DNA of 64,000 nt from contig JANVFP010000006.1 in the NCBI GenBank assembly GCA_027919835.1, positions 1,586,986 to 1,650,985 of the forward strand. Direction: 5' to 3'. This document shows positions 33,806 through 45,956 of this stretch, one piece after another; the stretch's first letter is position 1; each line of letters begins with the position of its first letter. Source of the stretch: Lentinula raphanica (lineage: Eukaryota; Basidiomycota; Agaricomycetes; Agaricales; Omphalotaceae). The position numbers and the translations under genes are program-made. Under the pieces are notes generated by a model. It worked only from the letters and a program-made list of their open reading frames with translations, had not been told where the DNA came from and ran no database searches.

Positions 33806-35200
33806 GAAATGTACGTATCGAATTATCTCATAGGAGTTGTCTACTCAAGTCAAGCAATCTTACAAGGCCAAAGACATCATCAAGAGATCTTTAGTTTTTG
33901 CATGGCAGAGACATTGGTAGACACAAGAATTTATACACTCCTTCTTGTAAGGGCGACAAATGAGTGAAGTAAGAATTTTGTTTTCCATTGAAATATCCTG
34001 GTAATCAAACTTCAGCCAGAATGATTGCTATATGAATTGCCTGTTTTATATATTAAAGTCAATATTCAAAGAATTCAGGCCTACACTGCCAAGCAAGCCA
34101 TTCAACCTCATCAAATCTATATACATATCAATTTCAATAAGCTATATGTTCTCAACTTGCTAGTATGATGCTTTACTGAGCTTTATTTCCTTCAGCCTGC
34201 TTGACATGGTTCACTGCAGTGACACTCTGAACATGATTCATCTGCATTTCATAAGTTCACTTTCACTGCACTGCTTAATACCAATTGTGAGTCTCAGTTT
34301 GTTCCCTTCACAATATCCTCGCTCACTCAAGGTAATGCTGAATTTTCGTTACAAACAAACTACATAGGTGTGAAACGCAATGATGGTCAGGCAATTGACA
34401 GAATATCAACCAGCAGAGGGCTGCGAGGTCAGCGAGGCAGGTGCAAAGGGAGGACAAAGCAAGCAAATTGTAGTGATGACAGTGATGGGGACACGACTGA
34501 AGTGAAACTGAAAGAATGTTGCTTGACATGTCGATAAAATTTGGCAAAAAAGGAGGAGTGGACACTGCTGATGAATGAGGGATTGGTAAAGGCAACTGGA
34601 AATTGTAGAATATAAATTGACCATTGCTTGCTGCTGCATTGGAAGGAATGGGATATGAGGTGGTCAATTTGGGAATTGTTTTGAATGAATTGAGAGTGTT
34701 CATAGGTTTCAATTATATTATTCAACTTATGAAAAGCATCAAATTGTTTCTATTCTGTAATTTTGAGATATTCAAGCATTGTAAAGGGAAGGACTTTTTG
34801 TGTCTTGTGTCATGCGAAGTACAGAGCTGAAAAGAATACAAGAGAAAGTATGAGACCAATGTCATGAGAGAAGAATGCAACAAAATCACATTAAAGGAGG
34901 TCAGGGGTGACTAACTTTTCAAATTTTACTCTGTCCCTCATCCGAATTGCCAAGGTGCATATACAAATTTGCAATAACCTCAAATTCTTCTAGCTGCTCT
35001 CAGTGATTCATACAACATTCACCTGGTAAATTGAATGCTTTAGTTCTTATTTCTTTCATCACGCAGGCAGCAACAATGTTGTTCATCTGAGTGGGGTTGT
35101 TGAGCATCCAGCTGGCAGCGACATATCATCTTTTTCATATTGTATTTTCATTATCTTTGTCTATCGGCATCTCATCCAAAACTTATAGGGTGCCTGAAAG
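33806..35200. other. AT-rich region without a supported gene
   Basis: Open stretches at 34323-34725 (-) overlap in several frames without motifs. Nothing assignable before the integrase-like remnant that begins near 35240. Confidence 0.35.
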
Positions 35201-35239
35201 TCAACCCAATCAGATACCTATGCTTACCTGCAAGCAGCA

Positions 35240-36180
35240 TTCATACATTGGAGAGTGGTGATAGATGCTTTTATTGATGGTTTTTTCCATATGATCACTG
35301 CCATACAGGTCAATAGAAATAACCAGGCAGATACAGTGCTTGCTCTGTTCATGCAAGCTATAGCATTGCATAGCACCTCAAGTGAAGTCCAAGGTGACCA
35401 TGGGGTTGCCTGCTATATGGAAGAAAATTTTGATGCTGAACGTGGTTCATACATCTGGGGCAGGCAAGTACTTCAGTTCATGAAATTGATTAAAAAGATA
35501 CTGATTATTTATGCGTTTATATTGGTCACAGGAGTGTCCACAACATATACATTGAGTGGCTTTGGCATGATGTCACTCAAGGTTTTGGTATGAAGTAGTA
35601 TAATTTGTTCTATGAGTTGAAGTTGAATGACATCTTGATCAAAGCCAATTGGTCCTGGGTTACTGGTGCACCTAATTCAAGACTTTTCAAGCCTTCAGTT
35701 ATTTCAATTCAGACAGGATCTTTCACAACAAGGCTGAGAGCCTCATTGAGCATGGCTCTCACAACTCCATCTCCAACAGCCATGTCCCTGCATCATAGGG
35801 TTGAGGTCAATGCAGCCAGAAGAGAATGATGATATACACGTACACTTGGATGTCGATCCTTGAAGTACGTCTATCCCTGATAAGATGGCAGCCCAAAAAA
35901 CTATGGTTGAACTATGGCCATATAACCCAAGGTATGCTTCAATGAATGCTGTAGCAGCTTCAGAGGTGGATTGAGCTGTGACTAGAATGGCACCCCCCCA
36001 TGTGGTCCCATATGTTGTTCAAGCTGAAAGATGAACTACTGTATGGAATGCTCAGGTTCGAGCATCAGTGGAAGCTGTAAGATCTATGCAAAGTAGCCCA
36101 GTAAGTCTCGAGCACAGCTTTGCAAAGTATATCAATACTCTTTCGAGGGGTCAAATTTTAACTCTGGGGCCTATTATTTT
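35240..36180 (+). pseudogene. Decayed integrase-core (rve-like) transposon gene
   Basis: The plus frame gives VVIDAFIDGFFHMITAIQV, NNQADTVLALFMQAI, VQGDHGVA and ERGSYIWGR. After an interruption (about 35467-35530, probably an intron) come SVHNIYIEWLW and HDVTQGFG. This matches the layout I recall for integrase-core-domain proteins common in mushroom genomes, where the pattern is IDGYSR, GDHGTEN, RGSYIWGRS and IERLW. Catalytic-type D residues (IDG, GDHG) and the E of YIEWLW are visible. Stops follow (for example after GFGMK), so it is inactive. The end (about 36060-36180, SMQSSPVSLEHSFAKY) is shared with the fragment at 30218-30870. In intact relatives this is a DDE-type enzyme; here it is a relic. 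Confidence 0.6.
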
Positions 36181-36429
36181 TTAATAATATATATATTAAT
36201 TGTATTTTCCATTAAAAAATAGAAAAAAATATACAGCTTTGCAATGCAGTGTGGCAAATGTCACAAATGATGGCATCAGCCAAAATGATGAGATCTGCAT
36301 CATTGATTTGCCTTTTTGGGAAAAAAATATTTATATTGAAACCAAGGGTCATGAGAGTGCATATGAGCTTTTAAAAATAGGAAATATCATATAGGAAGCA
36401 TATAGAGTATTTCAGGCACATTAAAGTTG
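36181..36429. other. AT-rich spacer
   Basis: Short AT-rich stretch with no recognised content, before the foldback-like fragment. Confidence 0.35.
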
Positions 36430-37590
36430 CCTAAAAAGGAAATTAGTCCAAAAATAGAACTTGATTTCATCAGGTAGCAAAAAATCTAAAAAAAATCATA
36501 AAAAATACTCAAAAAATTCAGGGTTAGGGTTTAGAGGTCCAGTTTAATAAACTGCAAATAAATCATGAATTGAATCAATTTGAATCAAAATTTGAATCAC
36601 TAAACATAAACTGATTGAATTCAAGATTTATGAGTTCTCTGGCAATGTTTCAATAAATCACAGTTCATTGATTTAAATCAGTTTATGCATGAATCAATTT
36701 AAACCAGGTTTAAATCAAATTTAGATCCCATTCAATCAGATTTACCACTCATTTATCAGATATATTTCAAGGGAAACTTCATTTTTGAGCTAGGTATATG
36801 CTTAAAAGATGAGTGTATAGATATAGAAATAATCATGCAACAAGTCTTAACTGCTAAAATAATATATCAATTATGAATCCCATTGTTTTTCTATATAAAA
36901 AATAATTTATTTAATTTAAATCAATTTAAACCTGGTTTAAATCGATCTATGCATAGACTGATTTAAATTGTAAATTAAATCATGAATTGAATCAATGAAT
37001 CAATGAACTGATTGAGATTTATTTTTCTGTGATTTATCAGTAATTCAATTCATGATTTATCCATTTTCATGAGAATAAATTGAATTTAATCAAACCTCTA
37101 AATTTTATTCAGGGTTGCCTCGTTGGTCCTGAAAATGCAAAATAAAAAAAAATACGCGACAAGTATAAAAAATTTCATCACTCCAAATCACTATACAATT
37201 AGTATATATAATGTATATGCTATTTTTAGCACCCCTAGCACCCTCAATTATTCAGAATGACTTATATCATTCAATATATTTAGCACACTCAATGCTTATT
37301 ATACATAATACACTTAACAATGAAAAAAAACTCGGAATAATAGTAATGTATATTATACTCAATACACTCAACAATGAAAAACCTCAAAACAGTGTTCATG
37401 TGTGGTATAGTTAACACACATAATACACTTAACACTGAAAAACCTCAAAAGAGTATTCACGTGTGTTATACTCAATACACATAATGCATTTAACAATGAA
37501 AACCCTCAGAACAGTGTTCATGTGTGCTATACTTAACATACTCAACACACTTATTAATGAAAAAATTAGAACAGTGCTCATTAAGAGTTT
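36430..37590 (+). mobile_element. Fragment of a foldback-element arm, split by an AT-rich TIR element
   Basis: 36430-36525 and 37107-37590 match 25100-25640 of the foldback element, including ATAGAACTTGAT, GCAAAAAATCT and CCTGAAAATGCAAAATAAAA. The second arm is not present. The match is interrupted by the insertion at 36526-37106. Confidence 0.7.
36526..37106 (+). mobile_element. 581-bp AT-rich TIR element with 10-bp duplication
   Basis: The flanks ATTCAGGGTT (36516-36525 and 37107-37116) are identical. The ends are AGGGTTTAGAGGT and, inverted, AAAATTTAGAGGT. The interior is full of ATCATGAATTGAATCA-like words. Non-coding. Duplications of 8-10 bp occur in hAT- or Mutator-like families; the superfamily is not resolved. 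Confidence 0.7.
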
Positions 37591-37737
37591 TCAGCAGATC
37601 AGGTCACCTGTGGGTACTCGCAGGTAAGATCCGTGGGAATACCTGCAGGTTTTGTGACCTGCAGGTCCAGGTACCTGTGTGCACAGGTCATGACAGGTCA
37701 CAGGTCAGACTTAGGAAATTGTTTATGACAAAGAAAT
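37591..37737. repeat. Dense CAGGT/ACCTG cluster
   Basis: Within about 110 bp (37602-37710) the pentamer CAGGT or its complement occurs about eleven times, often as perfect palindromes such as ACCTGCAGGT. Not explained by the flanking elements. Confidence 0.6.
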
Positions 37738-38009
37738 TGACATGAAGGCGGATTCCAAGGGTAAGGAGCCTTTCTGCAAGCTTCTGCAAACCACAGATTA
37801 TCTCTCAGCAATTATAGTGCACTATATTCATCACAACAGGTATGTACATAAAGGTCTTCACCTTCATCATGCCTAATGTGTACATGAATACACTTAATTG
37901 CTGGCTACCTTCAAGTGCTCTTGCCACTATACTGTGTACACATAGAGAGTTCTATTGCCCCTACAAGTTGTCCACTATGACCTAGTGATCAGTCTGTGTG
38001 GAGTTACGC
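37738..38009 (+). mobile_element. DIRS 5'-end fragment
   Basis: Starts TGACATGAAGGCGGATTCC and follows the DIRS 5' UTR to GTGGAGTTACGCA, where a new 5' end begins. Confidence 0.75.
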
Positions 38010-39833
38010 ATCGACATGAAGGCAGATTCCAAGAGTAGGGAGCCTTTCTGCAGGCCTCTGCAAATCACAGATCATCTCCCAGCAATTATAGTGCACTATT
38101 CATCACAACAGGTATGCCCATGAAGGTCTCCATCTTCATCATACCTAATGTATACATGAATACACTTAATTGCTGGCCACCCTCAAGAGCTCTTGCTACT
38201 ATACTGTGCACACATATAGAGCTCTATTGCCCCTACAAGTTGTCTACTAGGACCTAGTGATGATACTCAGTCTATGTGGAGTTATGCACACTTTTTCACC
38301 AAAGTGCTCAGAATGCTCTAATAGAGCTTTTAATTTATATTGCGCTCTACACCATGCAGTTCTAGATGGATCCTGTGGGTGTCTTAAGTGAATATGTGCG
38401 ACTCCATGTCCTCTTCGGGATGAGAAAAAATTTGAAGGCTTTTGGCTCACTGGTTCTTCCGCAATCATCATTTCGAGTTGCACACTCAAAACACAAAAAG
38501 CGGACTTGAGTGTTATTTCACTCTCAGAGTTTTGATATTTCACTCCCAGAGCCTCTAGATCACTCTGGACCATGCCTAGACACATCACATGGGTCTCTGG
38601 ATATATTTTGGACATTTCCAGCGCTTATGGGGCACTTGGATCATCAGCTGATAGCTGCACATGGTCCCATCTTCACATGCATCAGGCATATCATGATGGG
38701 GTTGATCTGGTCCTGATGGTGGCTGTTACAGGTGCCAGAGGTCTGAGCACAGGCCTGTAAAAGCGAGTTTGCCCATTAGTTTTTGATCTCCCATTTCTCC
38801 TTTCCTTCCCCCACCATCTCTGACCTGGGTGAGGCTGCCTGCATGTCCCCTTGCTCTATTTGAGCCCTCATTTCACTATCATGCACATTCCTCCATCTGT
38901 ACAAACTATAGGCCTTCTACAGGTGTCTCAGATACAGGAATCTGGTATGAAATTTCGCATTTTTCACCATCAAGACACTGAACAGATACCAAAGCACATC
39001 CAAACAGATCTAAGGTGATCAGACACTCTAGGAGTTGATTCCTTTATTAGATCTTGGGTTTTTAGTGTCTCAGTGCACTCTGATCATGTGTGATAAGCCT
39101 CTACATTGTACTGACTCTTATCTACACAGATCTAACCTCAATCTGCCTGTTTTTCCTGCATTCTCCTGCTCTCCCTGAGCACCATCTTCATCTCAACACT
39201 CTGTATGGCTCCCCATCGCTCTGAATCACCAGATCCTCTTGCTATCCATGCTGCTACACCCTCCATGTCCAAATCTAACCAGATCCATGCTGATCAGGCC
39301 TCATCTAAGCCCTTCAGACACCTTGATCTTGCTCAAACTCTCCCCAAATCCTTATCCACCAACATCAGAGCAGATCAGAGTGCTTCTGAGGCCTCTAACC
39401 CCTCAATCCTGCACAAACTCGCCTCAAACCCTTATCTGATCAGATCAGGCCTGATCAGGCCAGATCAAAGTTGCTCCCTTCCTCTCAAAAGTCCTCTAAC
39501 ATGTCCTCTCACTCTCAGATCCCCTCTAGCTCGCTTCCTGGGCGCTCCATGGGCGCTTCTAGCTCTTCTAAACAGGGTAGAGCTCATGTTCACTTCAGGT
39601 CTGTGTCTCCTCATCCCTCTGATGTTCCATCTTCCTCTGCTGCTCCCCACTTGTCACCTCCTCCCTCCCTTGCTGCCAGGCTCTCTGATGACCCTGGGCA
39701 AGCTCTGGAGTGTCAGGCAGTCAGTGAACAAGCCAGGACTCTGCAGGAGGTTGTTGAACAGTTCAGAAATGAGAAGCTCAGTGCTATGGAAGCCTTTAGG
39801 GCTATTAGAGATATTTCATCCAACCTCTGCCTT
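38010..39833 (+). mobile_element. DIRS copy truncated within Gag
   Basis: It starts TCGACATGAAGGCAG, carries about 1.2 kb of 5' UTR and the start of Gag (ATG at 39205), and stops in Gag at 39833, where an oppositely oriented 3' end (CCTCTGCC) begins. Confidence 0.8.
39205..39833 (+). pseudogene. Truncated DIRS Gag
   Basis: It begins MAPHRSESPDPLAIHA like the intact Gag at 50192-51949, shows a frameshift near 39400, and breaks off after the FRAIRDISSN region, about one third of the way through. Confidence 0.75.
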
Positions 39834-41138
39834 TTGCACTCAGGTGGGACAGGAAGTAAGAGTTAGCCAACACTGAGCCAAAGCCCATAACATTCAGAGC
39901 GGATCATGGAGGGCTACATAATGGTACAGGATAGGTAAGGATGTAGCTACATACCACTACATATATACAAACAATGAGAACATACATAATAGAAGGGAGA
40001 GGAGAGAGGGTGAAGGAAAAAGAGGCAGATCAAGGTTAGATCTATGTAGATAAGAGTTAGTACAATGTAGAGGCTTATCAGACATGATCAGAGCGCACTG
40101 AGACACCAAAAACCCAAGATCTAACAAAGGAATCAACTTCTGCAGTGTCTGATCACCTTAGATCTGTCTGGATGTGCTTTGGTATCTGTTCAGTGTCTAG
40201 ATGGTGAAAAATGCGAAATTTCATACCAGATTCCTGTATCTGAGACACCTCTAGAAGGCCTATAGTCTGTACAGATGGAGGAATGTGCTGGATAGTGAAA
40301 TCAGAGCTCAAATAGAGCAAGGGGACATGCAGGCAGCCACACCCAGGTCAGAGATGGTGGGGGAAGGAAAGGAAGAATGGGAGATCAAAAACTGATGATG
40401 AAACTCGCTTTTACAGGCCTCTGCTCAGACCTCTGGCACCTGTAACAGCCACCATCAGGACCAGATCAACCCCATCATGATATGCCTGATGCATGTGAAG
40501 ATGGGACCATGTGCAGCTATCAGCTGATGATCCAAGCGCCCCATAAGCGCTGGGAATGTCCGAAATTTTGCCAGAGACCCATGTGATGTGTCTAGGCATG
40601 GTCCAGAGTGATCTAAAGGCTCTGAGAGTGAAATAACACTCAAGTCCGCTTTTTGTGTTTTGAGTGTGCAACTCGAAATGACGATTGTGGGGGAACCAGT
40701 GAACCAAATGCCTTCAAATTTGTTCTCATCCCAAAGAGGACATGGAGCCGCATATTTTCACTTAAGACACCTAAGGGATCCGACCAGAACTGCGTGGTGT
40801 AGAGCGAAATGTAAATCAAAAGCTCTACCAGACCATTCTGAGCACTTTGGTGAAAAAGTGTGCATAACTCCACACAGACTGAGTATCATCACTAGGTCAT
40901 AGTGGACAACTTGTAGGGGCAATAGAGCTCTGTGTGCGTGCACAGTATAGTGGCAAGAGCTCTTGAGGGTAGCCAGCAATTAAGTGTATTCATGTACACA
41001 TTAGGTATGATGAAGGTGGAGACCTTCATGTACATACCTGTTGTGATGAATAGTGCACTATAATTGCTGGGAGATGATCTGTGGTTTGCAGAGGCCTGCA
41101 GAAAGGCTCCCTACCCTTGGAATCCGCCTTCATGTCGA
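39834..41138 (-). mobile_element. 1.3-kb non-autonomous DIRS derivative, head to tail with copy 1
   Basis: It has both exact ends (3' end CCTCTGCC at 39834 on plus, 5' end CATGTCGA at 41138). It has the 5' UTR and a 3' UTR variant containing GTAGCTACATCCTTACC-like sequence (on minus), and no coding region. Its 5' end abuts the 3' end of copy 1 without any spacer base. Confidence 0.85.
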
Positions 41139-41354
41139 CCTCTGCCTTTTGCACTCAGGTGGGACAGGAAGTAAGAGTTAGCCAACACTGGGCCAAAGCC
41201 CATAACATTCAGAGCGGATCATGGAGGGCTATAATTGCTATGAGATGTTGTTGAGGGGTGGATGGTGGTGAAAGAAAATGTGAATGAGACGCAAGGCAAA
41301 TGGTTGTGTTGATAATCAGATTGGATGGTGTTACAATAGTACAGGGATACAGTG

Positions 41355-42362
41355 TCAAGATCTTTGGGCTTGTTTGAGTGAAGCTAGTTGTAGTTCTGCC
41401 CTTACTGTAGGATTGTCTCTGATATATATTTTCCAAGCTGTAGAAGACCAACGTCCTAAAGCCATAATCACAGATTCAGAAAGACCAAGTCTGGCATAAA
41501 AGGTTGCACCACCAGCTCTAAGTGAATGTCCACCAAACTCCCTACCAACATAAGCAAAAAACCTGGATTCAAACCAGGATCTAGTGGGGAGTGTTCCATC
41601 TTCACAGAGGAACAGTGCAGGCCTGGCTCCATGTAGTTTGTCTCTGATAGTACAGTATTCCTTTAGTAGAGACACAGGACTGGCCACTGCTTGATGACTT
41701 TGGAGAATATCTGTTCCATGGTAAAAAGGATCACTCTTGTGATAAGGCAAGTGGTAACCAGCTCTGCCATTCTCAAACTTGAGAGAGGCCCGCTTGATCA
41801 CCTTACGCCAGTCACGCAGATCATGCTGATTAGGAACAGTGAGTTCACCAATGCGATGACAGCCATAGAAGCCACAGCTCATGAGAGTTGCAAACAGAAG
41901 ATCATCATAGGAGAGATGACGAGAGTCATAGAAGAGTTGAATATGAGATATTTGAAGAGGAGGTTTCCTCTTGACTGGATCAGCTCTAACTTTCTTAGAG
42001 CCTCTGATTGTAGCTTGAACCAGAGGATGAGCACGAGATTCATCAAAGTGAGGGTAGAGTTGTTTGAGAAAGTGACGAGCACCAGAGAGATATTTAGGTC
42101 CAGAGGCAATGTGTCTGGATGTGTATGCAATGTATCTGGAGAGTGTAGATGGAGTAGGATCCAGATCAAGTTTGTGTGAGGTGCAGAAGTGGATGTAATC
42201 TCTAGCACCTGTAGTATAGTTCTGTTTAGTAGACTTTTCAATGGCATGGGCTTGAAGGAATAACACCAAGTCATCTAACTTGTTCAAGTCCATAGGAGGG
42301 TGAGCAGAGCGACCTTGTCTCTTCCTCTGCTCACCCATGGCCTCTAAAAGGACTCTCTCCAT
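41355..42362 (-). CDS. DIRS tyrosine recombinase, copy 1 (335 aa)
   Basis: Identical in translation to the copy at 47345-48352, with the tetrad residues R170, H279, R282 and Y313 all present. It starts 19 nt before the RT stop codon. Although RT and Gag of this copy are broken, this gene is open and could act on any element with the same ends. The cognate substrate is expected to be the circular cDNA junction. Confidence 0.85.
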   Translation of the reverse strand: MERVLLEAMGEQRKRQGRSAHPPMDLNKLDDLVLFLQAHAIEKSTKQNYTTGARDYIHFCTSHKLDLDPTPSTLSRYIAYTSRHIASGPKYLSGARHFLKQLYPHFDESRAHPLVQATIRGSKKVRADPVKRKPPLQISHIQLFYDSRHLSYDDLLFATLMSCGFYGCHRIGELTVPNQHDLRDWRKVIKRASLKFENGRAGYHLPYHKSDPFYHGTDILQSHQAVASPVSLLKEYCTIRDKLHGARPALFLCEDGTLPTRSWFESRFFAYVGREFGGHSLRAGGATFYARLGLSESVIMALGRWSSTAWKIYIRDNPTVRAELQLASLKQAQRS

Positions 42363-44070
42363 CGCGCCGGCAGTAGCTCTCTTGGAGGCTCAAAAGTGCG
42401 GACGCGGTAGGAGGGGAACTGGAGCTTGAAGTCATCCAGTAGAAGTCTAGATAGAAGGTCTGCCTTGATGTTGTCCTTGCCAGGTATATGACGAACTCTG
42501 ATGTCAATACCAGTCTTGAGAACTATACCAGCAATAGCAAGAAGGATGGAGTTGTGTGATGATTCTTTGACTGCAAGAGAGCTGAGCACTTGAACAGAAT
42601 CCAGACTGTCTGAAAAGAAGAGAGCTCTCTTGGGTGGACTAGGTTTTGAAGCAATATGATGAAGGCCAGATAGAATAGCTAGTAGCTCTCTGAAGAAGAT
42701 ATCAACAATTGGGCTGCCAGGAGTTGGATGCACTTGATAGCAAAACCCATTGCTAGCATAGACAAAGGAGAGGCCTATGTTGCTTGCATCTGTCCAGCAC
42801 ACGAAGTCTGCTTCACTGTCACTCCATGCTTGGGCATCCACAAATCTTATCCCAATGGCAGATTTGAGCATGTCGGAGAACCAAGTCAGGTCTCTATGCA
42901 CTTCACCATTGATAGGGATGTGACGAAATTGCAGTGTCTTCCCACTCATTTTGCGATACATTTCTGTGAGTGCAGGCCTAGCCCAGGGAAGAACATTGAG
43001 TGACCAGTTCAAAGAACCTGTGAGGTGTTGCCAGTCTCTGAGTGCAGCTTTCCAATTGGGAGATGAGAGGAATGTGTGTATGGCTTCTACAAGCCCATCT
43101 ATGGATTCCTGAGTCAAAGAGATGGAGCCTTTCATGATATCTGTCAAGAAGCCAATGATTAACAGCCAGACTCCCCAGTCTTGTTTTCTGTCTTCATAGG
43201 GGCAGTCAATCATGTCCCAAAGACTAGAAGCTGTACTTGTCTCTTGGGATACTTCTTGCCATGAAAGGTGATGAGATTCCTCTTGAAGTCCCATCCAAAG
43301 AAATCATCCATGTAGACATGTAGATTAGGGATTCCTAGCTTCTCAGTCCCAAACCAACAAAGGAGTGCTGATACAGAGCACCAACAGCGAGGAGAGGTTC
43401 TAGTTCCAAACACTAATCTCCTGACAATATGAAATCTTCCATCCACAGAAACAACTTGACAAAGTTGCCAGAGAGGATGAGCAGGGAGATTGAGGAAGGC
43501 TTTGGCTACATCACTTTTGAACAGAACAAGCTCCTTATTAGGGTGCTCTTTGATAACATCATTGAGCACCTGGCCAAAAGTGTGCATGTCATCATATTTG
43601 ACTTTAGCCTCTTCTCTAGGGATACCATCATTAAGACCTGATGCAGTTTGGTCCATGACAACTCTGGCTTTCCCCTTCTGCCAGACTACAAACATAGGGG
43701 AAACCTTCATGCCAGGCAATAGGACAAAGTCTTCTGGTAGTGCTTCTGACCACCTCCCAGCAGCTACCTCTTGATCTCTGTGGCCTCTAAGCGCAGCAAT
43801 GTCCTCTGATTCAGTCACATAGTTGTCCACTTTCTGTTTGCACTCTTCTTCCCACTCTGCTTCATAGAAAGGCCAGAACCCTTCTCTTAATGACCGAATG
43901 ACAGAAGCAACAAAGGGTTGGTTAGGATGAGAAGATAGGAGGAGTTCCAAGCGATCCACATTGAATGGGGTTTCAACTTTGATGTAACTAGACATAGATT
44001 GCAAAGTAGCAAGAATTTGAGGATTGTTCAAGAGATGTTCAGGAGGTGAAGGTAGAGGAGGTGCAGTCAT
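42344..44070 (-). pseudogene. DIRS RT-RNase H, copy 1, frameshifted
   Basis: Same product as the intact gene at 48334-50061, but one A is missing from a short A run near 43217 (AAA instead of AAAA). This splits the frame between the RT domain (YMDD motif side) and the RNase H domain. All motifs are otherwise present on either side of the break. The loss of one base in a homopolymer could be a real mutation or a consensus error. Confidence 0.85.
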
Positions 44071-44200
44071 AGTAGATGTGATACTGGGAGGAATAATATT
44101 ACAAGAAGAACTAGAAGAAGACCAAAGATAGCCACGTCTAAAATGTGGGTTTGAAGCAGATTGGGCAGAGTCCAGAGTATGCTTTGTACCAGCCAGAGAT

Positions 44201-45956
44201 TTAGGCCCTTGAAGAGCGCTTTCTACTCTCTCTGCGACGCTTCTGGAGCTGGTCATAGCAGGACTGGTTGTCAATGGCTCTGTGCTGTTCCCCACACTCA
44301 CTGCAGTAGCCATGCTTCCTGTTATTAGGACAGGGCTCTGAACACCTCTTCTCATTCCAGAGGATACAAGGTGTGTCACGACGTTTTGAACTGGGAGAGG
44401 AAGATGATGAACTACTGCCAGAAGGCCTCTTCCTAGCAGATAACAACTCTTTGAGCAGAAGAGTGTGGAAGCTCTCTGGATTGCCCAGATCAAAGGGAGT
44501 GTTGGCAGCCTTCTGTCTAGCTTCTTTATCAACCCTGATAGCAACAGATGGATCATAAGGGGAAGATCTAAAGTACTCCATAATTTGAGATTTGTATGTC
44601 TCCAGCTCAATTTTTCGATGTGGATAAACCTTGAGCAAAGGAGCAGTCCATGCATCAAAAACTCGGAGCCATTGGGACTCAGAAGTGACAGGAACAGACT
44701 TGAGTACTTGATCCTTACGAACCAGCTTGTACTCTGACCCAAAGTCTCTGCTATCATCATAAGTAGATGAGGAGAAGCTGACCAAGGCAGCATAGACTTT
44801 ATCAAAGTCACAAAGCGGTCCTTGACAATGAGGCGTAGCAAAGAGACAGGGAGAGGGTCAGAGAAAGGCTGAGCAGCCAAGAGTGATACAACAGGGTCCA
44901 GATTGCTCTCAGCAGCAAATAGATTCTTGAGCTCCCAAGTTTTCTGCACATGAGCAGGAAGAGATGTAGGCCCTGACAGATGGGCCAAGTGAGGAGCAAC
45001 CTCAAGGAGTGGAGCAGGAAGCATTGAAGCAGTAGGAGTAGGTTTGACAGGAGAGGCAAGAAGCCTAGCCAAGGCATCTCTCCCAGCCTGTAGAATAAGC
45101 TCTGGATCTTGAGGAGCAGCACCAGAGTCAAGCTGGGCTTGCTCATCATCCAACTCTTGAATCTGAGCTTGCATGCCAGCCCAAGCAGCCTCATTGACAG
45201 CATCCTCATGAGAGACAGCATTATGATCTGCTGAAACAGCAGTCTCCTTCCCTTTGAGTTTGTCTCTCTTAAACTGATTAGTCTCTCTCTGAATATCCAT
45301 GATCTGAGACACATAGTCTTGGGATACAACAGGATCATTGGATGATATAACTCTAATAGCCCTAAAGGCATCCAAAGCATTGATCTCCTCATTTCTGAAC
45401 TGTTCAACAACTTCCTGCAGAGTCCTGGCTTGTTCACTGACTGCCTGAAACTCCAGAGCTTGCTCAGGGTCATCAGAGAGCCTGGCAGCAAGGGAGGGAG
45501 GAGGTGACAAGTGGGGAGCAGCAGAGGAGGTTGGAACATCAGAGGGAAGAGGAGACACAGACCTGAAGTGGACATGAGCTCTACCCTGTTTAGAGGAGCT
45601 AGAAGCGCCCATGGAGCGCCCAGGAAGCGAGCTAGAGGTGATCTGAGAGTGAGAGGGCATGTTAGAGGACTTTTGAGAGGAAGAGAGCAACTTTGATCTG
45701 GCCTGATCTGGCCTGATCTGATCAGATAAGGGATTGAGGCGAGTTTGTGCAGGATGGAGGGGCCTAGAGGCCTCAGAAGCACTCTGATCTGCTCTGATCT
45801 TGGTGGATAAGGATTTGGGGAGAGTTTGAGCAAGATCAAGGTGTCTGAAGGGCTTAGATGAGGCCTGATCAGCATGGATCTGGCTAGATTTGGACATGGA
45901 AGGTGTAGAGCATGGATAGCAAGAGGATCTGGTGATTCAGAGCGATGGGGAGCCAT
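44201..45956 (-). pseudogene. DIRS Gag, copy 1, frameshifted twice
   Basis: It matches the intact Gag at 50192-51949 apart from a one-base deletion near 45910, just after the start, and one near 44809 about two thirds in. The C-terminal zinc-finger-like part (44201-44785) remains open in its own frame. The second deletion joins the preceding Gag frame to the RT frame. Confidence 0.85.

Noticed and set aside
36516..36532. TTAGGG-like telomere repeat
   Set aside because: Only a single GGGTTAGGGTTTAG at the edge of a TIR element; not an array.
40640..40979. Small repeated frames in the DIRS 5' UTR (seen again near 46630, 52623, 53586 and 61386)
   Set aside because: Open on both strands and repeated only because the UTR is repeated; broken by indels between copies and no motif.
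44808..45956. Leu-rich long frame overlapping Gag as a separate gene
   Set aside because: It is the +1 shadow of Gag leading into RT; no independent evidence. Kept only as an observation.
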